From Hyposmocoma kahamanoa (lineage: Eukaryota; Arthropoda; Insecta; Lepidoptera; Cosmopterigidae), in the NCBI RefSeq assembly GCF_003589595.1, contig NW_020654422.1, positions 20,383,488-20,447,487 of the forward strand: a stretch of 64,000 nt of DNA. Reading direction: 5' to 3'. The position numbers were made by a program, and so were the translations under genes. Of this stretch, positions 53,576-64,000 are shown piece by piece. The notes below the pieces were generated by a model. That model made no database searches, had not been told where the DNA came from, and saw only the letters and a list, made by a program, of their open reading frames with translations. The stretch's first letter is position 1. The number at the start of each line of letters is the position of its first letter.

Positions 53576-54497
53576 TAAACACTTTTGGAAATACCATAAT
53601 TTTTTAGACCAATTAATAAAATAGCAAATTTTATCTTAAAAGATTGAAATCAAAATCAAAGAAGACATAAAATACAACATTACCAAACAAAAAAGCACGA
53701 AAAAAAAACATGTTCCATCAAGTTTAGTCTGTGAATGTGAGTAAATGTGTAATATATCTTAAACAATTTGTATACACAGTGAAACTATAATTATGAATAA
53801 TAAAACAGATAATATAAATTACCTATATGGTTATATGACTTAGGTATAGGGCTACGAAGTGCACAGCCCTCACTAATTTCTGATTCTGCTACATTCTCAA
53901 ATTACAACTGAAGTACTGCATCGAAACCTATAAATTTCAAAGCAAAGCAGCAATAAATTAAGCAAACCAAACAGTCACCCTTTAAAACCCCAAAGTCCCC
54001 TGCATTCTAAAACGTATTTATACCACAAATGCACTAACCGACGAAAATGAATTTATCAAAGTCACCCAATAGGTAAAACCCTGCCTCCCCATGTCCATTC
54101 TTACCTACTTTATGTCCAAACATTACCTACCAGTGTCCGCAAGCCACTAAGGACCACTTAACGCAAGACATGCAAATCACACCATAACAATTCTTTTGGG
54201 GCCCCTATAAAGCATAGTAAATGAACGGACCATAAATTAGTCACACGATCCTTTGTTTTGGGGCCAAGCGAACAGATCAGGTGCAAGAGGAATAATCTCC
54301 AGTTTTGAGGACACAGAAAGAAAAGATGATTCTTGAACGAAGCACTGACTGTAAGAAAATTGGATTCACAGATTAATAAGTTCATGCCATCATAATTAAT
54401 GGAAGTGCTAAATGTTAGTAACCATTGAAGAATAATTTTGTATCCTCTAGCCGATTACTCTAATTGTATGTTATCTAGGGCTAATTATTCGAAAGCT
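53576..54497. other. Non-coding stretch
   Basis: AT-rich, nothing recognised. Confidence 0.45.
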
Positions 54498-54735
54498 TCA
54501 GTAGCAGTAGATCTCATTGTGACTGAGTCTATGCAAAGAAGTACTGCCACTGCCACATTACCAGTTTCTGCTGCCAAACAGTAATGTGGTGAAACTACAG
54601 GCATATGGCATGTCAATTTTAACGTCCCAGTGGTCTTCAGAGCTTTGCGATTTAAAGCTCTGAGTGGCACTGCAAATGTTATGGGTTGGCGTGTCGCTTA
54701 CTACCAGGTTCACGACTTGTTCGTCTCGTCACATG
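54498..54735 (-). repeat. Family A repeat, minus strand
   Basis: TCAGTAGCAGTAGATCTCATT, AGAAGTACTGCCACTG, TTTCTGCTGCCAAACAGTAAT, CTACAGGCATATGGCATGTC, the stem-loop (TCTTCAGAGCTTTGCGATTT, AAAGCTCTGAGTGGCAC), CGTGTCGCTTACTACCAGG and TTGTTCGTCTCGTCACAT. The hairpin and the CTTCAAAACC part are deleted. Confidence 0.88.
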
Positions 54736-56254
54736 AAAAAAAAAAGGATAAAGACCTTGAATTAATAAAATGTTGAGACAGTTTTACAAGTACGTAAACT
54801 TCTTTTCGTGAACGCTCACAAGTTTGTTCCTGGTTTCCTGGCCCGTTTGTAGGGCCAAACTCAGATGTGGGTCCGCATATAAATTGAGATCTGCATTATT
54901 TGAATTGCTGATCTAGGGCAAAAGTTTTTACGATAATCCATTTAATTGTATTGGTTTACTTACCACACTGGATCGGAATATGGGACACGAAAACATTAAG
55001 GTAATTTTCGTTCTGCTCGATTAAGAATCGAATGCTACCTAAAAGATGAATTCACATAATTATCTACTGATGCTTTATTTGCTAGCGGATGCTAATATTT
55101 TGAATGCCCTTATTGTGTTATACGAAAGAAATAACTCTGTTTTGTCAGAGTACTCTTAATTTGTTCTCCAACAAAAAGAAACCTGCGTTTGTATAGATAT
55201 ATACAACAGGTGATCCATGAGGTCAACAAACTCAGAGCAAACTTTGAACCAACAGGGACCACGTAAGAATTCCAGCAAAACATGGGGGGGACTTCTGCAG
55301 TTTTTTTATTAAACTTTGAACCAATGAGTTTGCTAGGGGACGTTCGGAGTACCTCGGATACGCAATTGCCCTCTTGATTTAAATTGATTTATCTTCTATT
55401 AGGTACAAGTTAATAGATCACAGTGCTTTATTTCATTGAAAGAAGTACGAGATTTAAATGGATGGTTCAATAACACATATTACTTTGGACTATATTAAAA
55501 AAATATTTGTCTAGTTTTTAGGTCTTCGCGATTGTTATAGAATGGCAATGATTGTATCAGTCAATCGTGACAATGGTGACCGAAAAAATTGTTTCATTTC
55601 CAATATTTGTTATTTGTTTTATTTGCTGACTGTAAGGTACAATTATTCCAGTAAAAAGCACCTGTCATATTTAACACCCTGCCGTCATCAAATATTATAG
55701 GATTCACCTAATAGAGACTCGTGGTTTGGATGGAGACATACATAGGTGAAATGAACTAGCTTTCGATCGTGAGAACCCTTTACGTGTCTCGGTACCCCTG
55801 TGGGGTACCCTCGTGGTCGACATAGGGTACGTCGTACGGGCCATCTTGCTTGCGCCCTCGTGATTTATCTGACCACGACCGCCCGCAAACTAGGCGTCCG
55901 TATTTATTGCTGCAATAACCCTATTAATTCCTATACTGAGTTTGAACTTGTTCATAGGGTTGTCACACGTCGCTAACGTATAGGCAGTGTCTTATAATCA
56001 ATTTATTTTAATTTCCAAAGCGCAAAGTCTAACGTGCTGTTAACTATGCACACCATTATTCTACTATTTCTACAAATATACATTCCTTACAAAAGCTACC
56101 TTTATTCTTTAATATCTTGTATGAACAGTTAATACAAACTATTATTAAACTGACTAGCGATATGTATATGGAGCCAATGTGGACGGCAACACTGGACAGC
56201 CGTGAAGGACGTTTTCAGATAACATCGAGAATTGCTTAGAGAATTATATAGGCT
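54736..56254. other. Non-coding stretch with a GC-rich patch and hairpin
   Basis: 55740-55920 is GC-richer than its flanks and contains the perfect hairpin GGTACCCC-TGT-GGGGTACC (55791-55809). It may be a conserved non-coding element. The remainder is AT-rich. Confidence 0.45.
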
Positions 56255-56360
56255 TACATAATAAGTTTGATGAATGTTAGTGAAGTAAAAGAGGTTTGCC
56301 AAGAGCAAGCAAAGTGGCGATCGGTAGTCTCTACCTGTACATTAGGTAAAATAGCACTAA
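56255..56360 (+). pseudogene. LINE protein C-terminal fragment (RTE-like)
   Basis: LMNVSEVKEVCQEQAKWRSV, VSTC. This matches the ending LMDVEEAKQVCQDR.KWRSVVSAYP of the same LINE type as at 38395. It continues only into a short 3' part. Confidence 0.65.
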
Positions 56361-56872
56361 AATATTTGTGAAATAAAAACACCCTGTGTAGGTAGTATTA
56401 CTATCAATAAGTTGGCAACCCTATTACCCAAAGTGCGCAATGGGGCTGTTTCAACCTTCTAGTTATCACGAGCATCAACGGGTGTTGGAAATTATTTTAC
56501 TGTCGACTACAGCACCGAGTGCCATGAAGGGTTATGTTCTAGAACACGTCACGTCCGTTCCCTAAGGAGGCTTTGTTGTTATGGTCGAGACATTTAGATG
56601 CAATATATGGGATTTCATGGTACTTTGGTAAAGTTTATATATTTTGCACAATACAAATCAGAACAAAGTATTCGCACACTATTGTATCTACCCGGACACT
56701 ACAGGAGTGTTCTCCAGGGAGCGAGTCCGAAGCCGCTGTTTTATTCAATTCACATTAATAGTTTATTTTTGCTAGTCGCTGGTCATATCTAAGAAGAGGG
56801 TCCATATTGTTTCACTTAAGCGTGACCTGGTGAACTGGGTACCCCTAAAAAACCAGTTTCATCATTCAGTCA
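56361..56872. other. Non-coding stretch
   Basis: No gene or repeat recognised. Confidence 0.45.
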
Positions 56873-57169
56873 GTCGCAGTAGAGCTCCTTGTGAAAGAGT
56901 TCGTCCAGAGAAGTACAGTCACTTTATTTATTTCTGTCGCCAAGCAATAATGTGAATATTACTGCGTTCCGGTTTTGAAGGGTAAGGGTGTTGGGGAAAA
57001 ACAGGCACGTGGGGCTTGTCAAGGTATGTCTCAGAATGACGAGCGTAGTGCTAGTGCCCTCAAATCTTTGTGATTTAAACCTCTGAGTGATGCTGCCATT
57101 GTTATGTGGATAGGCGTATCGCTTACCACCAGGCGCACGACTTGTACGTCCGTGACATTTGTTATAATC
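56873..57169 (-). repeat. Family A repeat, minus strand, full length
   Basis: CGCAGTAGAGCTCCTTGTGA, AAGAGTTCGTCCAGAGAAGT, TTTCTGTCGCCAAGCAATAA, TGTGAATATTACTGCGTTCC, CAGGCACGTGGGGCTTGTC, CAGAATGACGAGCGTAGTG, the stem-loop (GTGCCCTCAAATCTTTGTG, ATTTAAACCTCTGAGTG), ATCGCTTACCACCAGGCGC and CGTGACATTTGTTATAA. A complete 297-bp copy. Confidence 0.92.
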
Positions 57170-57835
57170 GGAAACTTATTCTTGAAAATTATGCCGACAA
57201 TTTTATCAATCGAAGTAGAATCGAATTATGTGTTACTAATTCTATTTCATGTTTTAACAATTGTGTGAATATGTAGTGGGTCTTTGTGCACTGGTACTTT
57301 TAGTTTTATATTACCGACACCGCAACTGTGGAGTCTATCCTTAGTTGGTGTGTTAAATAGTTTTCGGAAAAATTTAAATATACCTGTTTTACTTAGTATG
57401 TAATAGATACACAAAGTCACTTAACCCGTGGAAGGTACATAGAACACTAAGAGTACATCCTAAAAATATCACTTGACGGTCAACAGTACGACGTCATATC
57501 ATTCCTCTTTTCACTAGCTGCCGTATTTTTGACATTTTTGCTCACTTTCGATATTTCAAAAGCGAACATTCTTCACTTGCCGTAGAATGTCTACCTCTAC
57601 TTTAAATCAATATACTTATTAATGGAAAGCAATTGACTGGAGTTAGAAGTCAAGATGTGAAGTGCTTAAGTGAAAACTCAATGGTAGTTTTAACAATTAG
57701 TCGGAGAGGGGCGATGTATCTATCTCAAGGGAAATAGTTCATAGTCGAGACATGTCCGGAACTTTCTTTTCACATATCTACAAAACGAAGATAAAAAAGT
57801 AATTAGCAGACGAGCTATTTTTCGTCGCAAGGTTG
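57170..57835. other. Non-coding stretch
   Basis: AT-rich, nothing recognised. Confidence 0.45.
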
Positions 57836-58005
57836 AAGTTGATTGTTTATTAGTCGGGCGACAGGCATTTCCTCCAATCGCGGATGTGGTAGCGGCCGAA
57901 TTCAATTTGATTCATTGCACTAATGCGGACCGGTCACGCGAATGACCGACCGAAAAATTCGACGCGCCCCGAAGGATTGGAGGTCAGGGAGTGTAGACGA
58001 GCTAC
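57836..58005. other. GC-rich single-copy patch
   Basis: Contains GTCGGGCGACAGGCATTTCC, CCAATCGCGGATGTGG, TTCATTGCACTAATGCGG and the hairpin CGGTCA-CGCGAA-TGACCG (57931-57948). The appearance is that of a conserved non-coding element. The function is inferred only. Confidence 0.35.
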
Positions 58006-60317
58006 TTTTTGACTCGGTGTAAAATAGTTTGGACAATATCTCTGGCTTTGTATGACGAGAGAAACTTAGTATTATAAAGTTTAAAAACTAGTATAAATCG
58101 TGAAAAAATTTACGTGTATTGTACCGAGAACATAAGTTAAGAAAGTTTTACTTATCGTCTCAGTCACGACAAGTAATGCCGACCTAAAGTTGAGTACATA
58201 TTTTTTTAATTGAGATATTTGGATTTTTTTCAGACTAATATTTTTTTACATATCATCAGCGAAAAGGTAAATAATTTAAATGTCATACAGGATACCTAAG
58301 AACTCCTATAAACGACCACAGATAATAAGCACAGATCGCTACGAAGCCTGATTAGACAGATACAGGAAAAAACCAATGATATTGAACTCTGACAAATTAA
58401 AAACGACGAAATAGATTAAAAAAAATAATTACGTGGCACCAGTCATTTATGCCATTTGGCTAGTGCAAGTTTTATTATGTACGTTATTGCAAAAAATATG
58501 TAAGTTTCTCGAAAATATCTGCTGAATATCGTGACTTATTTTGGTTCATAGTAGAGCTTTAAACTTTTTACCTTTCCACCGATGATATGCGTTTAAAAAG
58601 TCGCTGGTCTGCCTAGGCAAGTTGATTTCCCGAAATTCCGAATCGATTCAGTCCGGATCGTGACCTCCGTTTTACGGCCCGTGCCTCCGACTTAATGCCT
58701 CCCATTGACTTTTTATGCCTCTGCGGAATTCACGAAAGCCTGAAGTTGACCTAAAGCTTTACATGCTATTATTTAATTGTTGGATTTTATGTTAGGCCAT
58801 ACACTCACAATACTACTGCGCGAACTGTAGAGAAGTATAACAAGTAGAGAGATGCTTTAATGTTATTGTGTTTTTTGAAGAAATAGAGCATAGGTTGCTT
58901 GAAATTTCCATAAAATTTTGAATGTAATTTAAGATTGGTGATTTTCCCTTTGGGAGAACGGTTTTCTTTTCCTTTAAGAGGTCGACGCTTTAAGTCCCTG
59001 TGGTGGCAAACTTACTACCTTAATTTTTAAGTTGTTTATGAATAGTAGCAACATTTCTCGCTGACGGTCCTTGGATGAGACTCGTGTTCAAAAGTGAGGC
59101 GTATAATGCGTTGTATATGATGATGATGAATTTAGGATCAAATGTTGTGACCCTCTTTCAGTGTAGATTTATTGCGTGACCATACACGGTACTTAAGGCC
59201 AATCCTCAATTTCTGTAAAAGGCAACTTTGGAACTTGAAGTTAACGAAGAGTTATGTTTACAAAACGCCTAAATGAAATACAACAACAAGTACCAACCCC
59301 TAATAAAATTTATAAAGAAAAAAGGTCAAGAAATTAGAACATTCTCGATGCTCAGAAATTCAAAAGAAATCTAAAGGCTTTTCTGTTTCTTTGGCTGGAA
59401 CAAATTAACTCTGTATTGAAACTGAATTGACCTTAATAGGAGTGTAAAGAAATCTCAAGTACAACATTAATCCTGTAGTACTTTCCAAGTGGGGTCTAGC
59501 AAACATTGACAAATGGTTGTATATAAACATGTTAGGTACATGGAAATAAATTAGTCCACGCTCTGTACACGTGATTAATCTTTCAACCAATGGATCTTTT
59601 ATAGCATACACTTTGCATGTGGAACACGTTCCTTTTATAAAAGTTCTTCAGTTAATTAATCATTATTGTAACGACCTTTATATCCTGCTGCTAGGTACTG
59701 TCAGCATAGTTACAGGCTTCCTGGCAACAAAACAGTTTTGTTTACGAGCCAAGATTACAGGTCCTATATCCCTTAAATCATCACCTAAGGAGTGAATACC
59801 TCGGTTACGCATTTTCACACAGATTGTTTTCACTGATTTCTTAATTCTTTTGTATGATTGATTCAAAGCTCTTGGTTAAATATCTTATTGAAGTAATGTA
59901 GCATCCGAAAGAGATATTTGTTTATGAGAAATTTAGGATTGTGGCCTTTAAAAGCCATTGGTTGACAAGAACAAGCAAGGTCCGGGTGGTCATATTGACC
60001 GCCGTTGCCTGCACGCAAAATGAACCCTTAAGGTGGTAACGCGTCGATTTTACTTATAGTACGTGTTTCTATAGGAAGACAATATTAATAGAGGTAATTA
60101 TGGCACCTATAGGAATAAAGTTTAGAAAACAACTGTCAAAATATACAGTGATAGTTTTATCACCTTTTCATTTCCTAATTTGTTATTTAGCAATAAGGTC
60201 CTTTGTCAAGCTTTTTCATACTTATGCTTCTCTTCGATTCATCATTATCATTATCCTTAACCAATTATACATGCCATCGCTCAGCAAGCGTCTTCTTTTG
60301 AGAGCATTTGAGCCATA
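58006..60317. other. Non-coding stretch
   Basis: AT-rich, with a GC-richer patch at 58600-58750. The open frame 59571-59795 (74 codons) is overlapped by one on the other strand and shows no domain. No repeat family recognised. Confidence 0.45.
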
Positions 60318-60360
60318 GCCCTACTACGCTGGTATAATGCGGGTTGGGGACTTTACAATT
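60318..60360. repeat. LINE 3'-region scrap
   Basis: GCCCTACTACGCTGGTATAA, TGCGGGTTGGGGACTTTAC resembles 9050-9085 (CCTCCACGCTGGCCCAATGC, GGG...GGACTTTACG). Confidence 0.4.
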
Positions 60361-61034
60361 TTTTACACTTTTACACCGTTGTGTTTTAAACGCGAAGTTT
60401 TCCGTCGTCGTTAGCTGTGGTAAAAAATCTTTCTATCCTACGAAACTTCGAATACAACTCTAGTCTGCTTTTTTAGCACAAATAAGTATTAAAAAAGCGC
60501 TATGTGGGAAATAACATCGTTTATTATAAAGAACAGCAAAGTAAAATGTAACTTTTCCTATGAAAGAGTACATTCGGTGTAGTGATAAATAGACTTTCCT
60601 GAGAGCATTCGTTCATTTGTAACGTTTAGACTGGCCAACGCCGCAGTCACACTGAGTTTGTCGTTGTGTATTGTGCCATTGTCTGCTTTATTTACTCAAT
60701 TTGTGATTTTAGAGCAAATGCTTGAAGTTGAGAATAATGTCTTCTATGCAACCATTTTGCGACCTCTCCTACGTTAAAATCCGCATTTGAAGAAAGGTAA
60801 TTTGAATGCGAGCCCAGATTTTAGAAGGTGAGGTGTACGCGCAGAAAATTAATATGATTAAATAAGAACAGGCGGAGAAAAATTGACACAGATCCGGCGT
60901 CGAGAGGCGCGGCGAGTCGTTAAACCGTTGGGCAATTTTCAAGTTTTGGGATAAGTTGAATAACTATAGGATTTTAGTTGAAAATCAAAATGTAGCAGAT
61001 TCTCTATAGTACTCAAAGATAAATATCTCCGTAT
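60361..61034. other. Non-coding stretch
   Basis: A short GC-rich piece at 60885-60935. Otherwise AT-rich, nothing recognised. Confidence 0.45.
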
Positions 61035-61905
61035 AAAAACTATTTATTTATTTAAACTTTATTGTACAATACACTGAAGTACAAATGGCGGACTTAATGC
61101 CATAAGGCATTCTCTACCAGTCAATCATTGGGCCAAACAGAAAAAAAAAACAATAGGTTGGTGCTACACTTAAACAAGAAGAACAATATACCGGAAAACT
61201 AATCTATAATTTGTATGGTATAAATAAATAACATACTATAAACATACTTATTATACATACATAATAAACTTACATATATATATTATAATAATAAATAATA
61301 TGATATATGTACCCAAAGCAACTTTATACAGTGTCTTAATTTTGACAATTGTCAAACAGATGCTTGCGCAACATGCGCTTGAATGATAATTTGGTCTGAG
61401 CTTGTCTTACACGGAGCGGGAGCGCGTTCCAAAGACGAATTTTTTTTTTTTTTTTTAATAAAATTGTTTATTCAGTAATTGCATGAAGGGTAAAAAAATT
61501 TGACAAAAAATCAGTGCGATGAGAAGGAATGGAAAGCTTAAGGCTACGGGAAGATCGAAATTCGCAACCCGGCCGAGCGTTTTGAAATTGAAATGAACAT
61601 TTACATTTTACATCAGGTGCAGCCGGGTCGAACAAGATGGAGAAAAGAGTGGTTAAAATTCCTTAAGGACCTGCGTTGGCGGATGGGAAGCCAATTTAGT
61701 TGACGAAAAGCAGAGATGTGGTCATACTTCCGCAGACCAAAAATAAACCTAATGCAGTTGTTAAGAAGACGGTCTAATCTATTCAAAAAGACTTGAGAGA
61801 TGTTACTGTAACACACGTCAGCATAATCAATCACAGGCAACACTAGAGCTTGAATAAGGAGAGTTTTGGTTTTAATTGGAAGAAAGTTCTTAAACCTGTA
61901 AAGCT
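61035..61905 (-). pseudogene. 5'-truncated LINE, reverse-transcriptase C-terminus (CR1/Jockey-like)
   Basis: The minus strand reads LPVIDYADVCYSNISQVFLN, RLDRLLNNCIRFIFGLRKYD, HISAFRQLNWLPIRQRR, decays, then SSRSLKLSIPSHRTDF. After an insertion it reads IRLWNALPLRVRQAQTKLSF, KRMLRKHLFDNCQN and a stop at 61338-61336. This is the whole domain that follows the reverse-transcriptase core in CR1/Jockey LINEs, with the usual RLWNxLP motif near its end. The 3' untranslated part contains GGCATTAAGTCCGCCATTTG. The core is missing. Confidence 0.9.
61440..61477 (-). mobile_element. Tiny poly-A-tailed insertion inside the LINE
   Basis: On the minus strand GAATAAACAATTTTATT followed by about 17 A interrupts the LINE protein just before IRLWNALP. 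AATAAA lies about 17 bp before the A-run, like the very 3' end of a polyadenylated transcript. It may be an extremely truncated retrocopy, or a local slippage event. Confidence 0.5.
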
Positions 61906-62010
61906 CTTAGTGTGTCTGTAACCCTACGACAATTATGTGCAAGTTAGTTTTATTTTAGCCTGTTTTCGGGATATTTCGGCATATTTTTTAGACAAAGATT
62001 GGTTACGCGT
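61906..62010. other. Short spacer
   Basis: Nothing recognised. Confidence 0.4.
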
Positions 62011-62017
62011 TCTTGAA

Positions 62018-62105
62018 ACGCACGACTGCATCGCTACACTTGCGATTTATAGGCGATAGTATCGATGCAAACGCGCGACTGCATCGCTGCTGAAAATCGT
62101 GCGTG
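62018..62105. repeat. Short direct and inverted CG-rich repeat
   Basis: CGCACGACTGCATCGCT and CGCGCGACTGCATCGCT are direct repeats about 53 bp apart. The segment begins CGCACGA and ends TCGTGCG. It looks like a small mobile relic, possibly a foldback fragment. Confidence 0.55.
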
Positions 62106-64000
62106 TGTGTAAAGGTAGATTTTTCGTAAGATTGTGAATGATTCGCCTTCAGATTACTATTTGATCAGTGAAAGAAACTACACAGTGGAGCACTGAGCTA
62201 ATGGAATGTCGTTGAAACAATAGAAGAATACAAATGCTCAAGTTCGGACCCAGAGCAAGGGACACACGAAAAGTAACTTTTTTAATTTCACCGCGTCACA
62301 GGTGCCAAAAGAAAAACTCACGGTCTTTCTCCCTCAAAGAATGTGACACACGTCACAAAGGGCCAATAAAAACCTAGTATTTGCAAAGACCAATCAGAGC
62401 GTCCTGTTTTATTGCGACATTCTTTCGTTTAAACTGGTATTTGAAGCGTTAACCAATGGTTTGCCGTCAATAGGAAATCAAAATCGCCACTACGGCTAAC
62501 GGGGCAATATTAATAGCACAGACCACATAAATACTAGGTATCTTCCGTGATTAATAGGTTTGTTGGATGGATTTATTTTTAGAACCCGGTAAATAAAGAT
62601 TACAAGAACGTACCTCATAATTGAAAAAAAAAGGTATATTTTCTGCTTACATTTGCAAACCTCGTGTATGTATGTGTGTTTCAGAAATTTGATTATTTTC
62701 TTAACAACTATGGACCTATATATCGCATGATATTCAGCTGCGTTCTCTGTAACTGTCTCAAAGACCCATTTCGTGTTTGTTTTTATTATTAATTTATATT
62801 TTCTTTATACACTGTGTTGCATTTCGAATAAAGTACTTTTGATTTTAATTTTATCTTCACATGATATTCGATGACATAGGTTTATCAAAGCATAAGTAGT
62901 ATCAACGTTCTAAACTGCTAAATGTCACTTGATAATGTTTTGACCAAAATAGGAATGAGACGAAAAAAGTTGCGGAATTCGTCAATATTAGGATTGACAT
63001 CAAATATATTGGACGACGAAGTCAAATATATTGGATAGGGGCTTTTGTTTCGAACTCTCGATTAAATAGAAAGAAGGTGGATTAAGTTTTAGGGGAGCAT
63101 CTTTGGAAGTCTTTGTTTCGGGTAAATAAAATCGTTTTTTCCTCTGTGTGAAGCTCCCTGCCCGCATGGCATAGTACTGTTGATATTGCAGAAACTCTCT
63201 CTAGTTTTCATTTGGTCCGTTTGGCGCGAAAAATGCCATTTGCCTTTGTCCCTTTGTTTGTTTTCTGAGTCTTCCTTCTGAACATCAATTGTCATGGTCA
63301 ATTTGGAAGTCTGTAGGTTGGCCGGAACAAGGACATTTTGTTCAGGTGGAAATTTTCAGATGGTACTAACCTAGCGTGGCTATGTTTAGGACTAGAATAA
63401 CATAGTGAATGCCATCGATTGTGCAGGCTGTTCGTTGATAAAGAGGTTGGTTACTATAACGTTATATATACTATAAACCAAACTTATGTATTATACGGTA
63501 CTATTCGTCGATAAATTTAACGATTAAAACGATAACAATGTAGATATTTCGATTATTTAATTACCTGTAGACAAGGCTGAAATGGATGGTGAAAAAGTCT
63601 TACCTGAAACAAAATAACACGATTGGTTAACATAAAAATGAATATTAGAACGAAGTTGCACAGTTCACAAAATAAAACTAAAACATCAACAAAAATTTAA
63701 GCTTTCAATCGTTAAAACGCAAAAAATCAAAACAAAAAAGCTGGCTCCGCACTGGCAATGTGGAGCAAAGGTCACTCGTACAGAACATTAGGGTCAAAGC
63801 ACACGCGCCGTTCCGACCAAAGAATCTCTTTGTGTTGCACGTTCTATTAGCTTTTCCAATTCCAATTTTGACTGTTACCTTTATTCCACGCAATCTGGAA
63901 TTTACAATTCAAGTCCAGGTTCAATAGTTTGCTTTTCACGTGTCTGTTACCACCATTTGTTGAAACAAGTATTTATTTTCGTTTTTTATTTTTTGGGATA
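62106..64000. other. Non-coding stretch
   Basis: AT-rich with no recognised gene or repeat family. Short open frames at 63089-63301 and 63705-63893 (minus) have no domain. Confidence 0.45.

Noticed and set aside
2662..57169. CRISPR-like interpretation of the recurring units
   Set aside because: The copies are dispersed over the whole window, in both orientations, about 290 bp long and diverged. There are no short regular repeats with spacers, and the sequence is eukaryotic.
59571..59866. Overlapping 74- and 62-codon open frames on opposite strands
   Set aside because: Neither has a domain, and the overlap on opposite strands suggests chance.

Overview
This window reads as AT-rich, non-coding eukaryotic nuclear DNA, most likely from a moth or butterfly (Lepidoptera). 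That is an inference from the repeats: LINE 3' ends of the type ATAATCTTTATTTCATAGG, RTE- and Jockey/CR1-type reverse-transcriptase remnants, tRNA-derived SINEs, and repeats carrying ACCGACTTCAAAAAAGGAGG or ACAAGTCCCATGTGCCTG. I know these styles of repeat from lepidopteran genomes but could not search to confirm. I found no intact host gene. Every recognisable protein fragment is reverse transcriptase, and all are broken by frameshifts, stops or truncation. The window is probably an intergenic region or the inside of a very large intron.

Layout. 1-8 kb: mostly unique AT-rich sequence with one family A repeat, LINE tails and a Jockey/CR1-like C-terminus. 7.8-14.2 kb: an interrupted RTE relic, family A copies (one pair self-nested), an inverted SINE pair and a second LINE relic. 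15-20 kb: a terminal-inverted-repeat (TIR) element with a perfect 8-bp target duplication, a long family D repeat, three family A copies and a CpG-rich degenerate repeat. 20.2-25.9 kb: the densest repeat hub, with LINE coding relics, SINEs, tandem family A copies and inverted family D copies. 26.4-31.8 kb: four TIR elements, plus GC-richer single-copy patches near 29.2-29.8 kb. 31.9-40.3 kb: more family A, including one copy split by a 260-bp element with TTA duplications. 41.5-49.4 kb: a MITE, a LINE inserted into family D, an RTE relic and the second 260-bp element. 50-57.2 kb: family A, a Z-DNA-prone tract, and a 1.1-kb LTR-like element with TG...CA ends and an AGCT duplication inside an RTE tail. 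57-64 kb: mostly unique sequence with one CR1/Jockey-like C-terminus.

Family A is the most abundant repeat: 23 copies or fragments, about 4.5 kb, 14 plus and 9 minus. A full copy is about 285-295 bp. In order it holds: the end AAGTGACGGGACGAACAAG; a long stem-loop built on GTGCC.CTCAGA.CTTT and its complement; ACAAGTCCCATGTGCCTG; a small hairpin with stem GCAGTAATG and loop CTCA; GGCGGCAGAAATA; and CAGTACTTCCCTGGACGAAC. Because elements interrupt one another, the order of several insertions can be read directly. I saw no sign of a cooperative gene system such as a defence, biosynthetic or CRISPR system. The interest lies in the mobile elements, their nested insertions and a few palindromes and GC-rich patches that may be regulatory.
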